Assembly (NCBI GenBank): GCA_026400535.1
Contig: JAPLOU010000036.1
Coordinates: 1 to 56,156 of the forward strand
Length of the DNA stretch: 56,156 bases
DNA from: Hyphomicrobiales bacterium
GTDB lineage: Bacteria > Pseudomonadota > Alphaproteobacteria > Rhizobiales > Beijerinckiaceae
Direction: 5' to 3'
This document shows, one piece after another, positions 26,840 through 34,938 of this stretch (position 1 is its first letter; every line of letters begins with the position of its first letter). The position numbers and the translations under genes are program-made. The notes under the pieces are model-generated. The model saw nothing but the letters and a program-made list of their open reading frames with translations. It ran no database searches and was not told the origin of the DNA.

Positions 26840-26840
26840 C

Positions 26841-27470
26841 TCAGCTGCGGTCCATCGCCAGTTTGAGCCCAAGGCCGACCATCAGCGAGCCACCGAACAG
26901 GCGGATCAGGCGCTGGGCTCTCTCGCTTGCGCCAATCTTGCCGATGATGAGTGAAGCGCCGAGCACCGCCACGACATCGCCCAGGCCAAACATCAGGTTG
27001 ACGACGAGGCCAAGCGCCAGCAACTGCACCCAAACCGGAACGCCCGACGCCGGGTCTACAAATTGCGGCAGGAAGGCCAGGAAGAAGATCGCAGTCTTCG
27101 GATTGAGAATTTCGACGATCATGCTGTCCACAAAGGCCCGTCCGGCCGTCTTTTCTGCCGCAGCAGAGGCGGCCTCACCCGAGACGCGCGCCCGAATGAG
27201 GGTCACGCCCAGCCACACGAGATAGAGCGCGCCCGCAAGCTTGAGCGCAGCATAGGCGGCCGGAACATGTGCAAACAGCGCCGAAAGCCCTGCGGCTGCA
27301 GCGACGACATGCGCCAACCCGCCGATTGAAACCCCGACGGCGGCAAACCAGCCCGCACGCTTGCCGCGCGCCATGGTCTGCGCCGCGACATAGAGCATCG
27401 CCGGACCGGGCATGAACGCGAAAAGAGCGGTCGCAAAGAAGAACGCCACGAGGAGCTCAGGGCTCGGCAT
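26841..27470 (-). CDS. LysE/RhtB family amino-acid exporter
   Basis: 209 residues from the ATG at 27470. It is a LysE-type translocator with five to six membrane helices, the MPGPAMLYVAAQTMARGKRAG motif near the start and EILNPKTAIFFLAFLPQFV in the middle, both diagnostic of the family. Members export amino acids such as lysine, threonine or homoserine lactone. Its start overlaps the end of the XdhC N-part by one base (TGATG), and its stop lies one base before the next gene, so it is built into the molybdenum-cofactor operon. Confidence 0.9.
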   Translation of the reverse strand: MPSPELLVAFFFATALFAFMPGPAMLYVAAQTMARGKRAGWFAAVGVSIGGLAHVVAAAAGLSALFAHVPAAYAALKLAGALYLVWLGVTLIRARVSGEAASAAAEKTAGRAFVDSMIVEILNPKTAIFFLAFLPQFVDPASGVPVWVQLLALGLVVNLMFGLGDVVAVLGASLIIGKIGASERAQRLIRLFGGSLMVGLGLKLAMDRS

Positions 27471-27793
27471 CAGGCAATCCTCTCGACATAGACCTTGATC
27501 CGTCCGCCGCAGGACAAACCGACCCGCCACGCGGTTTCATCGGCCACCCCGAACTCGAGCGTGCGGGCGTTGCCATCGGCGATCACGTCGATGGCTTCGC
27601 TCACCACCGCCCCTTCAACACAGCCCCCTGACACGGAGCCGAGAAAGTTCCCGTCTGCGTCGATCACCAGATTTGACCCGACCGGACGAGGCGCCGAGCC
27701 CCAGGTTTCCGTCACCGTCGCAAGCGCGACCCCGCGCCCCTCGCGGACCCAAGTTTCGGCCATGCACAGAATGTCGCTGTCCGTCGAGATCAT
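27470..27793 (-). CDS. XdhC/CoxI N-terminal domain protein
   Basis: 107 residues consisting only of the XdhC/CoxI domain: GVALATVTETWGSAPRPVGS, DGNFLGSVSGGCVEGAV and the conserved Cys in GLSCGGRIKVYVE. These are the cofactor-binding cysteine blocks of the N-terminal half of full-length XdhC. The matching C-terminal half is two genes downstream. First gene of the operon, 102 bases after grpE; no clear promoter was recognised in that gap. Confidence 0.88.
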   Translation of the reverse strand: MISTDSDILCMAETWVREGRGVALATVTETWGSAPRPVGSNLVIDADGNFLGSVSGGCVEGAVVSEAIDVIADGNARTLEFGVADETAWRVGLSCGGRIKVYVERIA

Positions 27794-27895
27794 GCGGTGC
27801 CGCTCCGTCCCTCAAGCGCAAGAATAGCCGCAACTGCGGCCAAGATCGAATCAACTTGACGCACCGGCCCGCAGCAGGCCACGAGCCAGATCTGC

Positions 27896-28480
27896 TCAGG
27901 CCGCCGATGGCGGTTCGTCGCTTGCCGTCTCGACCTTGGGCGCGCCGGATGACACCCCGACCAGCGCCGGCCGCAGCACCCGCCCATGAATCGCGTAACC
28001 CGACTGGATCACCGCGACGACATGGCCCTTCGGCTGGGTCGGATCGGGCGCCTCGAACATCGCCTGATGCAGGTTGGGATCGAATTTCTGTCCGAGGGGT
28101 TCGAGCTTCTTGACGCCATGCTTGTCAAGCGACTTGAGCAGTTCTCGCTCCGTCAACTCGACGCCCTCGACCATCGTCTTGGTGGCGGCGTCGTGCTCTT
28201 GCGCCGAGGTGGCGAGGCTTTCGAGTGCGCGGCGCAGATTGTCGGCGACGCCGACAAGATCCCGCGCAAAGCTGGTCACGGCATAGGACCTGGCGTCCGC
28301 CATCTCGCGCTCCGTGCGGCGGCGCAGGTTTTCCATATCGGCAAGGGTGCGCAGCAGCTTGTCCTTGAGCTCAAGCTTCTCGCCCTCCAGCACGGCAATC
28401 GGATCGACCTCTGTCTCCCCGGCGGCAGCGTTCATGCCAGCTTCAGACAGATGAGGCGGGGTGTTGGGATCAATTGTCAC
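27896..28480 (-). CDS. grpE: GrpE nucleotide exchange factor of DnaK
   Basis: 194 residues with a disordered, acidic N-terminus and a long coiled coil (about 30-90, DKLLRTLADMENLRRRTEREM). The C-terminal beta domain has LEPLGQKFDPNLHQAMFEAP and VIQSGYAIHGRVLRPALVGV, the diagnostic GrpE pattern. It accelerates ADP release from DnaK during protein folding and acts as a thermosensor. A sigma-32-type promoter is visible upstream; hrcA and dnaK are not adjacent in this window. Confidence 0.96.
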   Translation of the reverse strand: MTIDPNTPPHLSEAGMNAAAGETEVDPIAVLEGEKLELKDKLLRTLADMENLRRRTEREMADARSYAVTSFARDLVGVADNLRRALESLATSAQEHDAATKTMVEGVELTERELLKSLDKHGVKKLEPLGQKFDPNLHQAMFEAPDPTQPKGHVVAVIQSGYAIHGRVLRPALVGVSSGAPKVETASDEPPSAA

Positions 28481-28526
28481 GGTCTGGTCTCGTTTTGATG
28501 GAACAGGTAAAAGCGCTCTGCTCGCG

Positions 28527-28555
28527 ATATCGGGGCTGCGCGAGTGAAAATCAAG
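28527..28555 (-). promoter_or_regulatory. Heat-shock (sigma-32/RpoH-type) promoter candidate for grpE
   Basis: On the minus strand CTTGATT (28549-28555) is followed after 14 bases by CCCGATAT (28527-28534), close to the RpoH pattern CTTGAAA-N13-15-CCCCATNT. It lies about 45 bases upstream of the grpE ATG, just beyond the glnD stop. No CIRCE element was seen. Confidence 0.55.
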
Positions 28556-28574
28556 CTCGCAGGGCTGCCGGGCC

Positions 28575-31343
28575 TTAGTCCGCCGAGACAGCGGCCTCAG
28601 GGGTGAACACCTCCAAGAGCGCGCGGCGGATGTTGGCCTGCCTCTGCGCCGTGGCGACCTTGGCGTTCGTGAGGTCGACCACGTAGAAAACGTCCACAGC
28701 CTTCTCGCCGAAGGTCGCGATATGCGCGGAGGCGATGTTGAGGTTGAGCTTGCCGATCGCGGTGGTCAGATCATAGAGCAGGCCCGGCCGGTCTAGGCCG
28801 GAGACCTGCAGCACGGTGTGCCGCGTCGACAGCGAATTGTCGACAATCACTTCGGGCGCGACCGTAAAGGTGCCGCCCCGTGGCGGCGGAGAGCGCCGCT
28901 GCGCCACCAGGTCGGCGATCTTGACTTCGCCCTTGAGCGCCCGTTCGATCGCCATCGCAATCCGCTCGCCACGCCGCATCTCGTCGTCGTCACGCTCGAA
29001 GGCACGCGAGATGAAGATGGTGTCGAGTGCGAGCCCGTCGGTGGTCGTGAAGATCTGCGCGTCGACGATGTTGCCACCGGTCGCAGCGCAAGCCCCGGTG
29101 ATGATCGCAATCAGGCGCGGATGATCGGGCGCGAGGATCGTCAGTTCCGTCACGCCGCGGAAGCTGTCGGTCTCGACCGCGGTGGCAGTGGTCACGCCGG
29201 TGGCGTCGGCGCGCGCAAGCAAAGCCGCGTGCTTGAGTTTGCGCGGCAGGTCGACCTTGAGCCAGTAGGCGGGATAGTGCCGGGCGGTGTAGGCCTGCCG
29301 GGCCGCCTCCGTCCAGCCGCTCAGCTCGCCTGCCAGCGCCCTCTGGTTTCGCCCGACCCGCTCGCGCCGCTCGATCGCCGAATGGCCGCCGGCCAGCACC
29401 ACTTCCGTCTCGTAGTAGAGCGTCCTGAGCAGTTCGCCCTTCCATCCATTCCAGACGCCCGGACCAACCGCCTTGATGTCGCAGACGGTGAGGACCAGCA
29501 GCAGCTTCAGCCGCTCCAGCGTCTGCACGACTTCCGCGAAGCTTTGGATGGTTTTGGGGTCCGCCAGATCGCGACTCTGGGCAATGGTCGACATCGCAAG
29601 ATGGTGCTCGACCAGCCAGGCAACGGTTTCGGTCTCTGCGCTGGTCAGGCCGAGCCGCGGACACAGGCGCCGCGCCACATCCGCGCCGGCGAGTGAATGG
29701 TCATCCGGTCGGCCCTTCGCAATGTCGTGCAGGAACAGGGCAACATACAGCGCACGCCGGTTGGCAATACTCGGAAAAATCAGGTTGGCAAGCGGGTGCT
29801 CGGCCTCCATCTTACCGGCCTCTATGTCTGCCAGTATGCCGATCGAGCGGATCAGATGCTCATCGACCGTATAATGATGATACATATTGAACTGCATCAT
29901 CGCCACGACACGACCGAAATCCGGAATGAAGCGTCCCAGCACCCCGGCTTCATTCATGCGGCGCAGTGCTGTATCGGGCGCGCGCCGCGAGGTTAGGATG
30001 TCGAGAAAAAGTGTGTTCGCGTCAGAGTCCGCCCTGAGCGCCGGCGTCATCAGCTTCAGCGAGCGCGTCACCAAGCGGGTCGCATCCGGATGGATGGCCA
30101 GATCCTGCGTGGCCGCGACAGCGTAGAGCCGGATCAGATTGACCGGATCAAGCTCGAATATCTGGTCATTGATGGTGGTCAGCCGATCATTCTCGAGCGC
30201 AAAATCGGTTCCGGCATGGGACACGGTTCGGCGGCGGCTCATGCCGAGGCCACTGAGAATGCGCTGAAGTGTCGGGCGCTGCTTTTGATGGCGCGCTTCC
30301 AGCGCTGCGCAGACGATGGCAGTCAGGTCGCCCACGTCTTTCGCCACCAGGAAATAGGCCTTCATGAAGCGTTCGACGCCGGACAGGCCAGCCCGTTCGG
30401 CATAGCGGAATTGGGCCGCCACCTGCCGCTGCAGATCAAAGGACAGCCTTTCTTCGGCACGTCCCGTGATGACATGCATCAGCCCGCGCACGCGCCACAG
30501 GAAATCTTCGGCGCGTTCGAATGCGGCAAACTCCTCGCTGGTAAACAACCCGGCGCCGACCAGGTCCTTCGCGTCCCTGACACGGTAGGCGTACTTCGCG
30601 ATCCAGAACAGCGTGTTGAGATCGCGCAGGCCGCCCTTGCCGTCTTTCACATTGGGTTCGACCATGTAGCGCGATGCGCCGGCACGGTTGACGCGGGTTT
30701 CACGCTCTCCGAGCTTCGCATTGACGAAGTGCGGAATCGTGCCCTTCATGACGTCATTGTCGAAACGGCGCTGGAACTCCGCGAACAACGCCGCGTCGCC
30801 GCAAATCAGGCGCGCTTCGAGCAGTGCGGTTCGGGTGGTCATGTCGGCCAGCGACTCGCGCACGCAGTCATCGACCGAACGGGTCGAATGGCCAACTTTC
30901 AGCCTGAGGTCCCAGAGCGGGTAGAGCATGCTCTCCACCACGCTCTCGCCCCAGCCGGTCTGCTTGTGCGGAAACAGGAACAGAAGGTCGATGTCCGAGC
31001 CCTGCGCCAGCGTTCCCCGGCCATAGCCGCCGACCGCGACAACCGCGATGTGTTCGGACGTGGACGGGTTGTCCGCCCGATACAGATGGCCCGTTGCCGC
31101 CTCATGCAGTGCGGTGATGATCGCGTCCATTGTTGCGGACAATCGATGGGCGGCTGCCAGTCCGGACCGTGGCCGCGACAGGACCGCCGCAGCCTGCGCC
31201 CGCCCTTCGGCCAGAACCGTCCTGAGCACATCAGCCAGCGCAGGCTTCAGGCTTTGGCCGGCGTTGGTGCGCCCAAGCTCGGCCACGACCTCCCTGGGGT
31301 GGGCCAGGAAGCGATCGGCTGCAGGCGTGGAAGCTGTGACCAT
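28575..31343 (-). CDS. glnD: Bifunctional PII uridylyltransferase/uridylyl-removing enzyme
   Basis: 922 residues from the ATG at 31343; an ATG at 31418 is also possible. The nucleotidyltransferase site is GGYGRG (105-110) with GSDIDL (115-120). An HD domain with LFLHDIAKG carries the uridylyl-removing activity, and two C-terminal ACT domains bind glutamine (ELTILAPDHPRLIAIITG and LQVSGLDRPGLLYDLTTAIG). GlnD senses glutamine and modifies GlnB/GlnK, setting nitrogen assimilation. Length fits the alphaproteobacterial form. Confidence 0.95.
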   Translation of the reverse strand: MVTASTPAADRFLAHPREVVAELGRTNAGQSLKPALADVLRTVLAEGRAQAAAVLSRPRSGLAAAHRLSATMDAIITALHEAATGHLYRADNPSTSEHIAVVAVGGYGRGTLAQGSDIDLLFLFPHKQTGWGESVVESMLYPLWDLRLKVGHSTRSVDDCVRESLADMTTRTALLEARLICGDAALFAEFQRRFDNDVMKGTIPHFVNAKLGERETRVNRAGASRYMVEPNVKDGKGGLRDLNTLFWIAKYAYRVRDAKDLVGAGLFTSEEFAAFERAEDFLWRVRGLMHVITGRAEERLSFDLQRQVAAQFRYAERAGLSGVERFMKAYFLVAKDVGDLTAIVCAALEARHQKQRPTLQRILSGLGMSRRRTVSHAGTDFALENDRLTTINDQIFELDPVNLIRLYAVAATQDLAIHPDATRLVTRSLKLMTPALRADSDANTLFLDILTSRRAPDTALRRMNEAGVLGRFIPDFGRVVAMMQFNMYHHYTVDEHLIRSIGILADIEAGKMEAEHPLANLIFPSIANRRALYVALFLHDIAKGRPDDHSLAGADVARRLCPRLGLTSAETETVAWLVEHHLAMSTIAQSRDLADPKTIQSFAEVVQTLERLKLLLVLTVCDIKAVGPGVWNGWKGELLRTLYYETEVVLAGGHSAIERRERVGRNQRALAGELSGWTEAARQAYTARHYPAYWLKVDLPRKLKHAALLARADATGVTTATAVETDSFRGVTELTILAPDHPRLIAIITGACAATGGNIVDAQIFTTTDGLALDTIFISRAFERDDDEMRRGERIAMAIERALKGEVKIADLVAQRRSPPPRGGTFTVAPEVIVDNSLSTRHTVLQVSGLDRPGLLYDLTTAIGKLNLNIASAHIATFGEKAVDVFYVVDLTNAKVATAQRQANIRRALLEVFTPEAAVSAD

Positions 31344-31531
31344 CGGAAGCCGGACCTGAAACCGCGGGGCAATCGAACCGCGCGGTTCCGCATGCCACAC
31401 TCGCCTGCGCCCTGTCATGCGCTTTCGGAGAAAGAATGGCGGCCGTCGCGGTGCGCGACAAAGCCGCCGGTGTCCGACCATATTATACATTCCGAAACGG
31501 GATTTAAATAATTTCACAAACCCAATAAATT

Positions 31532-31570
31532 CCTGTTTGACAAACAGAATTGTCCTGTTTATCAAACGAT
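31532..31570 (+). promoter_or_regulatory. Promoter with paired repeats upstream of the riboswitch
   Basis: TTGACA (31537-31542), a 17-base spacer and TATCAA (31560-31565) place transcription start near 31572, exactly where the riboswitch stem begins. CTGTTTGACAAACAG (31533-31547) is a perfect inverted repeat overlapping the -35. A second copy, CTGTTTATCAAACGA (31555-31569, 11 of 15 bases identical), overlaps the -10. The copies are offset by 22 bp, two helical turns, as expected for cooperative binding of an unidentified regulator. Confidence 0.6.
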
Positions 31571-31630
31571 CACGCGCCGATTTGAGCCAGCAGCTTGCGG
31601 GCGCGAAACAAGTGCAGCTAAAGCGGTGGG
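31571..31630 (+). ncRNA. SAM-II (SAM-alpha) riboswitch
   Basis: The conserved blocks of the alphaproteobacterial SAM-II aptamer occur in order: GATTTGAGCC (31579-31588), GCTTGC (31593-31598), AAACAAG (31606-31612) and CAGCTAAAGC (31615-31624). Stem P1 is CGCGCC (31573-31578) with GGCGCG (31600-31605). The pseudoknot P2 can form between TGCG (31596-31599) in the P1 loop and TGCA (31613-31616). The class binds S-adenosylmethionine and lowers expression of methionine or sulfur genes. It precedes a sulfonate-type ABC importer by about 75 bases. Confidence 0.87.
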
Positions 31631-31704
31631 AACGTGGAATTGGCGGCAATTGCTGTGCTTTGACATGATTTCCCCCTGCGATCGTGACGAGAGGGAAAAA
31701 GACC

Positions 31705-32691
31705 ATGTCGACTTTCACCACCACCACACGCCGTAACGCGCTCCGCATTGCGGCGGCTGTCGCAACAATAGCGTTTGTTTCAACGAACGTCTCTGCTCAA
31801 AGCCCCCGGGAGATTCGGGTCGACTTCGCCACCTACAACCCGGTCAGCCTTGTCCTCAAGGAGCGCGGCATCCTCGAGAAGGCTCTCGCGGCCGAAGGGG
31901 TCAGCGTCCGCTGGGTTCAGTCAGCCGGGTCCAACAAGGCGCTGGAATTCCTCAATGCCGGCTCGCTCGACTTCGGCTCGACCGCCGGCGCGGCGGCGCT
32001 GATCGGGCGCGTCAACGGCAATCCGATCCGCGCCATCTACGTCTTCTCCCGGCCGGAGTGGACAGCGCTGGTCACGACGCCGAGGACCGGCATCACGCAG
32101 GTCGCCGACCTCAAGGGCAGGCGCGTCGCCGTCACGCGCGGGACAGACCCCCACATTTTTCTGGTGCGCGCGCTGGCTGAAGCGAAACTGACCGAAAAGG
32201 ACGTCAGGCTGGTTCTGCTGCAGCATGCCGACGGCAAGCTTGCGCTTGAGCGCGGCGACGTCGATGCGTGGGCTGGGCTCGACCCGATCATGGCAGCGGC
32301 CGAGATCGAGTCTGGCGCGAAGCTGTTCTACCGCAAGCCGGAGGCCAACACCTGGGGCATCCTCAATGTCCGTGAGGAATTTGCCCAGAAGCACCCTGCC
32401 CTCGTCCGCAGCGTGCTGAAAGCCTATGAGGAGGCCCGCAAGTGGTCGCTCGAAAACCCGGAAGAACTGAAAAAGCTGCTCGTCAGCTTCACCAAGATGC
32501 CTGATGCGGTTGTGGCGCGTCAGCTTGAGCGGACGGAACTGACCCATGGCCCGCTGGGCAAGGAACAGATCGACTCGATCATCGCCGCTGGCGAGGCGCT
32601 CAAGGTAGCGGGGATTTTCCCGGCCACCACCAATGTCCCTTTAGCCGTCGATGCGTTGTTTGACCGGCGCTTCACCACAGCCGCACGCTGA
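31705..32691 (+). CDS. SsuA-type ABC transporter substrate-binding protein
   Basis: 328 residues from the ATG at 31705, with GAGGG upstream. An N-terminal signal peptide (RRNALRIAAAVATIAF core, VSAQ cleavage near residue 32) precedes an NMT1/SsuA-like fold: VDFATYNPVSLVLKERGILEKAL, SAGSNKALEFLNAGSLDFGSTA, VADLKGRRVAVTRGT and DVDAWAGLDPIMAAAE, the last two typical of aliphatic-sulfonate and related binding proteins. Under a SAM-II riboswitch, so the ligand is probably an organosulfur compound that feeds cysteine or methionine. Confidence 0.9.
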   Translation: MSTFTTTTRRNALRIAAAVATIAFVSTNVSAQSPREIRVDFATYNPVSLVLKERGILEKALAAEGVSVRWVQSAGSNKALEFLNAGSLDFGSTAGAAALIGRVNGNPIRAIYVFSRPEWTALVTTPRTGITQVADLKGRRVAVTRGTDPHIFLVRALAEAKLTEKDVRLVLLQHADGKLALERGDVDAWAGLDPIMAAAEIESGAKLFYRKPEANTWGILNVREEFAQKHPALVRSVLKAYEEARKWSLENPEELKKLLVSFTKMPDAVVARQLERTELTHGPLGKEQIDSIIAAGEALKVAGIFPATTNVPLAVDALFDRRFTTAAR

Positions 32692-32703
32692 CCGGCCGCC
32701 TGC

Positions 32704-33534
32704 ATGAGCCTGCTCGCCAGCGAGACAGACAACGCGGCAGTGCCCCGTCTGGCTGCCGGCAAGCCCGGCCTGTCCATCGGCTGGATTGCAGGCTTTGCAC
32801 TCCCGGTGATGGTCGCCGCGCTGTGGGAAGGTGCGGTGTCGGCCGGCCTCGCCAACGGCCGCCTTTTGCCGCCGCCGTCCCGCATCGGGGCAACCTTGTG
32901 GGAACTCGCGCGCTCCGGCGAACTGGCCACGCACGCAGCAGCAACGCTGTGGCGGGTCGCCGCCGGGTTTGCGCTGGGTGCTGTTGTTGGCACGGTACTC
33001 GGCGCCCTCTCCGGCGCAAGCGAACTGCTGCGGCGCCTGATGGACCCGACACTGCAGGCGCTGAGGGCAATTCCCTCGATTGCCTGGGTGCCGCTGTTCA
33101 TCCTCTGGCTCGGCATCTTCGAGGCCTCGAAAGTGGCGCTGATCGCGGTCGGCGTGTTCTTTCCGGTCTATCTCGGGGTTGCAGCCGCCTTGGCCGGAAT
33201 CGACCGCAAGATCATCGAGGTGGGCCGCGTCTTCCGGCTCGGCCGCGTCGCCATGATCCGCCGCGTCACCCTGCCGGCGATCCTGCCGGCCTGGGTCACC
33301 GCGCTGCGCACCGGGCTTGGCCTCGGCTTCATGTTTGTGGTGGCCGCCGAATTCATGGGGGCAAGCGAAGGGCTCGGCTATCTTCTCGTTGACGGCCAGC
33401 AACTCGGGCGTCCCGACCGTATTCTCGCAGCCATCATTGCCTTTGCCGTCCTCGGCAAGCTGGCGGACGGCCTGCTTGTGTTTGTCACGCGGCCCCTGCT
33501 GAGCTGGCAGGATGTCAGCCGAAACCGGATGTGA
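32704..33534 (+). CDS. SsuC-type ABC transporter permease
   Basis: 276 residues with six membrane helices. LLPPPSRIGATLWEL near the first periplasmic loop, LRAIPSIAWVPLFILWLGI and the EAA loop GRVFRLGRVAMIRRVTLPAILPAW are the signature of nitrate/sulfonate/taurine permeases. It lies 12 bases after the binding-protein gene and nine before the ATPase gene. It forms the channel of the importer as a homodimer. Confidence 0.9.
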   Translation: MSLLASETDNAAVPRLAAGKPGLSIGWIAGFALPVMVAALWEGAVSAGLANGRLLPPPSRIGATLWELARSGELATHAAATLWRVAAGFALGAVVGTVLGALSGASELLRRLMDPTLQALRAIPSIAWVPLFILWLGIFEASKVALIAVGVFFPVYLGVAAALAGIDRKIIEVGRVFRLGRVAMIRRVTLPAILPAWVTALRTGLGLGFMFVVAAEFMGASEGLGYLLVDGQQLGRPDRILAAIIAFAVLGKLADGLLVFVTRPLLSWQDVSRNRM

Positions 33535-33543
33535 GACATCACC

Positions 33544-34326
33544 ATGCTGAGCATTGACGCTCTGTCGAAAACCTACGCCGATGGCGTCGTCGCGCTGGAT
33601 GAACTCTCGTTGAGAGTCGGCGACGGTGAGATCGTTGCGCTTGTCGGCGGCTCTGGCTGCGGCAAGACCACCCTTCTGCGGCTGATCGCCGGTTTAGACC
33701 GGGCCAGCGCCGGCCAGATCAGGCTGGACGACCAGACAATCAACGGGCCGTCCGCCAATGTCGGAGTGATCTTTCAGGAGCCAAGGCTGTTTCCCTGGCT
33801 CACGATCGAGGACAATGTAGCCTTCGGGCTGAACCAGCTCAGCGCTTTCGAGCGCGAGGGCCTCGTCGCCAACGCCCTGACCCGTGTCGGCCTGTCCGGC
33901 CATGGTGGACGGTGGCCGCGCGAGCTCTCCGGCGGCCAGCAGCAGCGCGCCGCCATCGCGCGCGCCCTGATCACGCGCCCGCGCTTGCTGATCATGGACG
34001 AGCCCTTCTCCGCGCTCGACCCGACCACCCGAGCCAGCCTCCACCGGCATCTGCTCAGCCTGTGGGACGAAAGCCGCCCGACCATGCTGCTGGTGACCCA
34101 CGATGTCGAGGAGGCGGTGACGCTGGCCGACCGCATCATCGTCATGCAACCGAATCCAGGCCGCGTCTTCGAGACATTTCCCAATCTGCTGGCACGGCCT
34201 CGCGTGCGCCTGGGCAGCGGCTTCGAGACCTTGTCGCGGCAGATCCTCACCAGCCTCGATCAATCCCTGAAGCCGGGCATGCCAAAGGCCGCGCCCGCCG
34301 GCACGGCCGACGCCGCCTGGTGGTGA
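33544..34326 (+). CDS. SsuB-type ABC transporter ATPase
   Basis: 260 residues with Walker A GGSGCGKTT, Q-loop IFQEPRLFPWLT, signature LSGGQQQRAAIARAL, Walker B LLIMDEPFSALD and switch His in LLVTHDVEEAV. The Q-loop sequence QEPRLFPW is characteristic of the sulfonate/nitrate/taurine group. Third gene of the SAM-II-controlled operon; it energises the permease. Confidence 0.92.
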   Translation: MLSIDALSKTYADGVVALDELSLRVGDGEIVALVGGSGCGKTTLLRLIAGLDRASAGQIRLDDQTINGPSANVGVIFQEPRLFPWLTIEDNVAFGLNQLSAFEREGLVANALTRVGLSGHGGRWPRELSGGQQQRAAIARALITRPRLLIMDEPFSALDPTTRASLHRHLLSLWDESRPTMLLVTHDVEEAVTLADRIIVMQPNPGRVFETFPNLLARPRVRLGSGFETLSRQILTSLDQSLKPGMPKAAPAGTADAAWW

Positions 34327-34395
34327 TGGCCCTTGCCCTTCGCCGTCGGGCACGATAGGCCAGCGCTCACGGCGTATCTGACGGAGTAGCCCAGC

Positions 34396-34920
34396 ATGGA
34401 CACCCCCATCGACGCAATGGCGCTGCGTGCGCTCCAGGCCCCGATCAAGGAAAGCTATCGGTCCAGACCGGACGCGGCCATCATCACGCTGAAGGCCCAT
34501 GGCGAGATCGATGAGGCTAAGATTGCATGCAAGGTCGAGACCGGCCGCGCGATGATGGAAGCCGGCCTCCATCCAGCCACGGGCGGCTCCGGTGCCGAAC
34601 TTTGTTCGGGTGACATGCTGCTTGAAGCTCTGGTGGCTTGCGCTGGCGTCACGCTGAAGGCCGTGGCGACGGCGCTTGAGATCAAGCTCAGCAGGGGCCT
34701 TGTCCGCGCCGAGGGTGACCTCGACTTCCGCGGCACGCTTGGCGTCGCCAAGGATGCGGCGGTCGGCTTCAAGGCCATCCGCCTCACCTTCGACGTCGAG
34801 AGCGACGCCCCGCAGGACAAGCTCGATTCGCTCCTGAAGCTGACCGAACGCTACTGCGTCGTGTTCCAGACCCTGAATGTGAAGCCGGAGCTCACAGCCA
34901 TTTTGAAGAACACCGCCTAA
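34396..34920 (+). CDS. OsmC/Ohr family protein
   Basis: 174 residues of the OsmC fold. The two peroxidatic and resolving cysteines appear as VACAGVTLKAVATALE and RYCVVFQTLNV. ATGGSGAELCSGDMLLEALVACAG is the typical helix start. It lies 69 bases after the ABC ATPase and could be the last gene of that operon. OsmC proteins reduce organic hydroperoxides, and some are found with organosulfur transport genes, which would fit here. Confidence 0.88.
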   Translation: MDTPIDAMALRALQAPIKESYRSRPDAAIITLKAHGEIDEAKIACKVETGRAMMEAGLHPATGGSGAELCSGDMLLEALVACAGVTLKAVATALEIKLSRGLVRAEGDLDFRGTLGVAKDAAVGFKAIRLTFDVESDAPQDKLDSLLKLTERYCVVFQTLNVKPELTAILKNTA

Positions 34921-34938
34921 CTGATTCGGGCGACTAAG

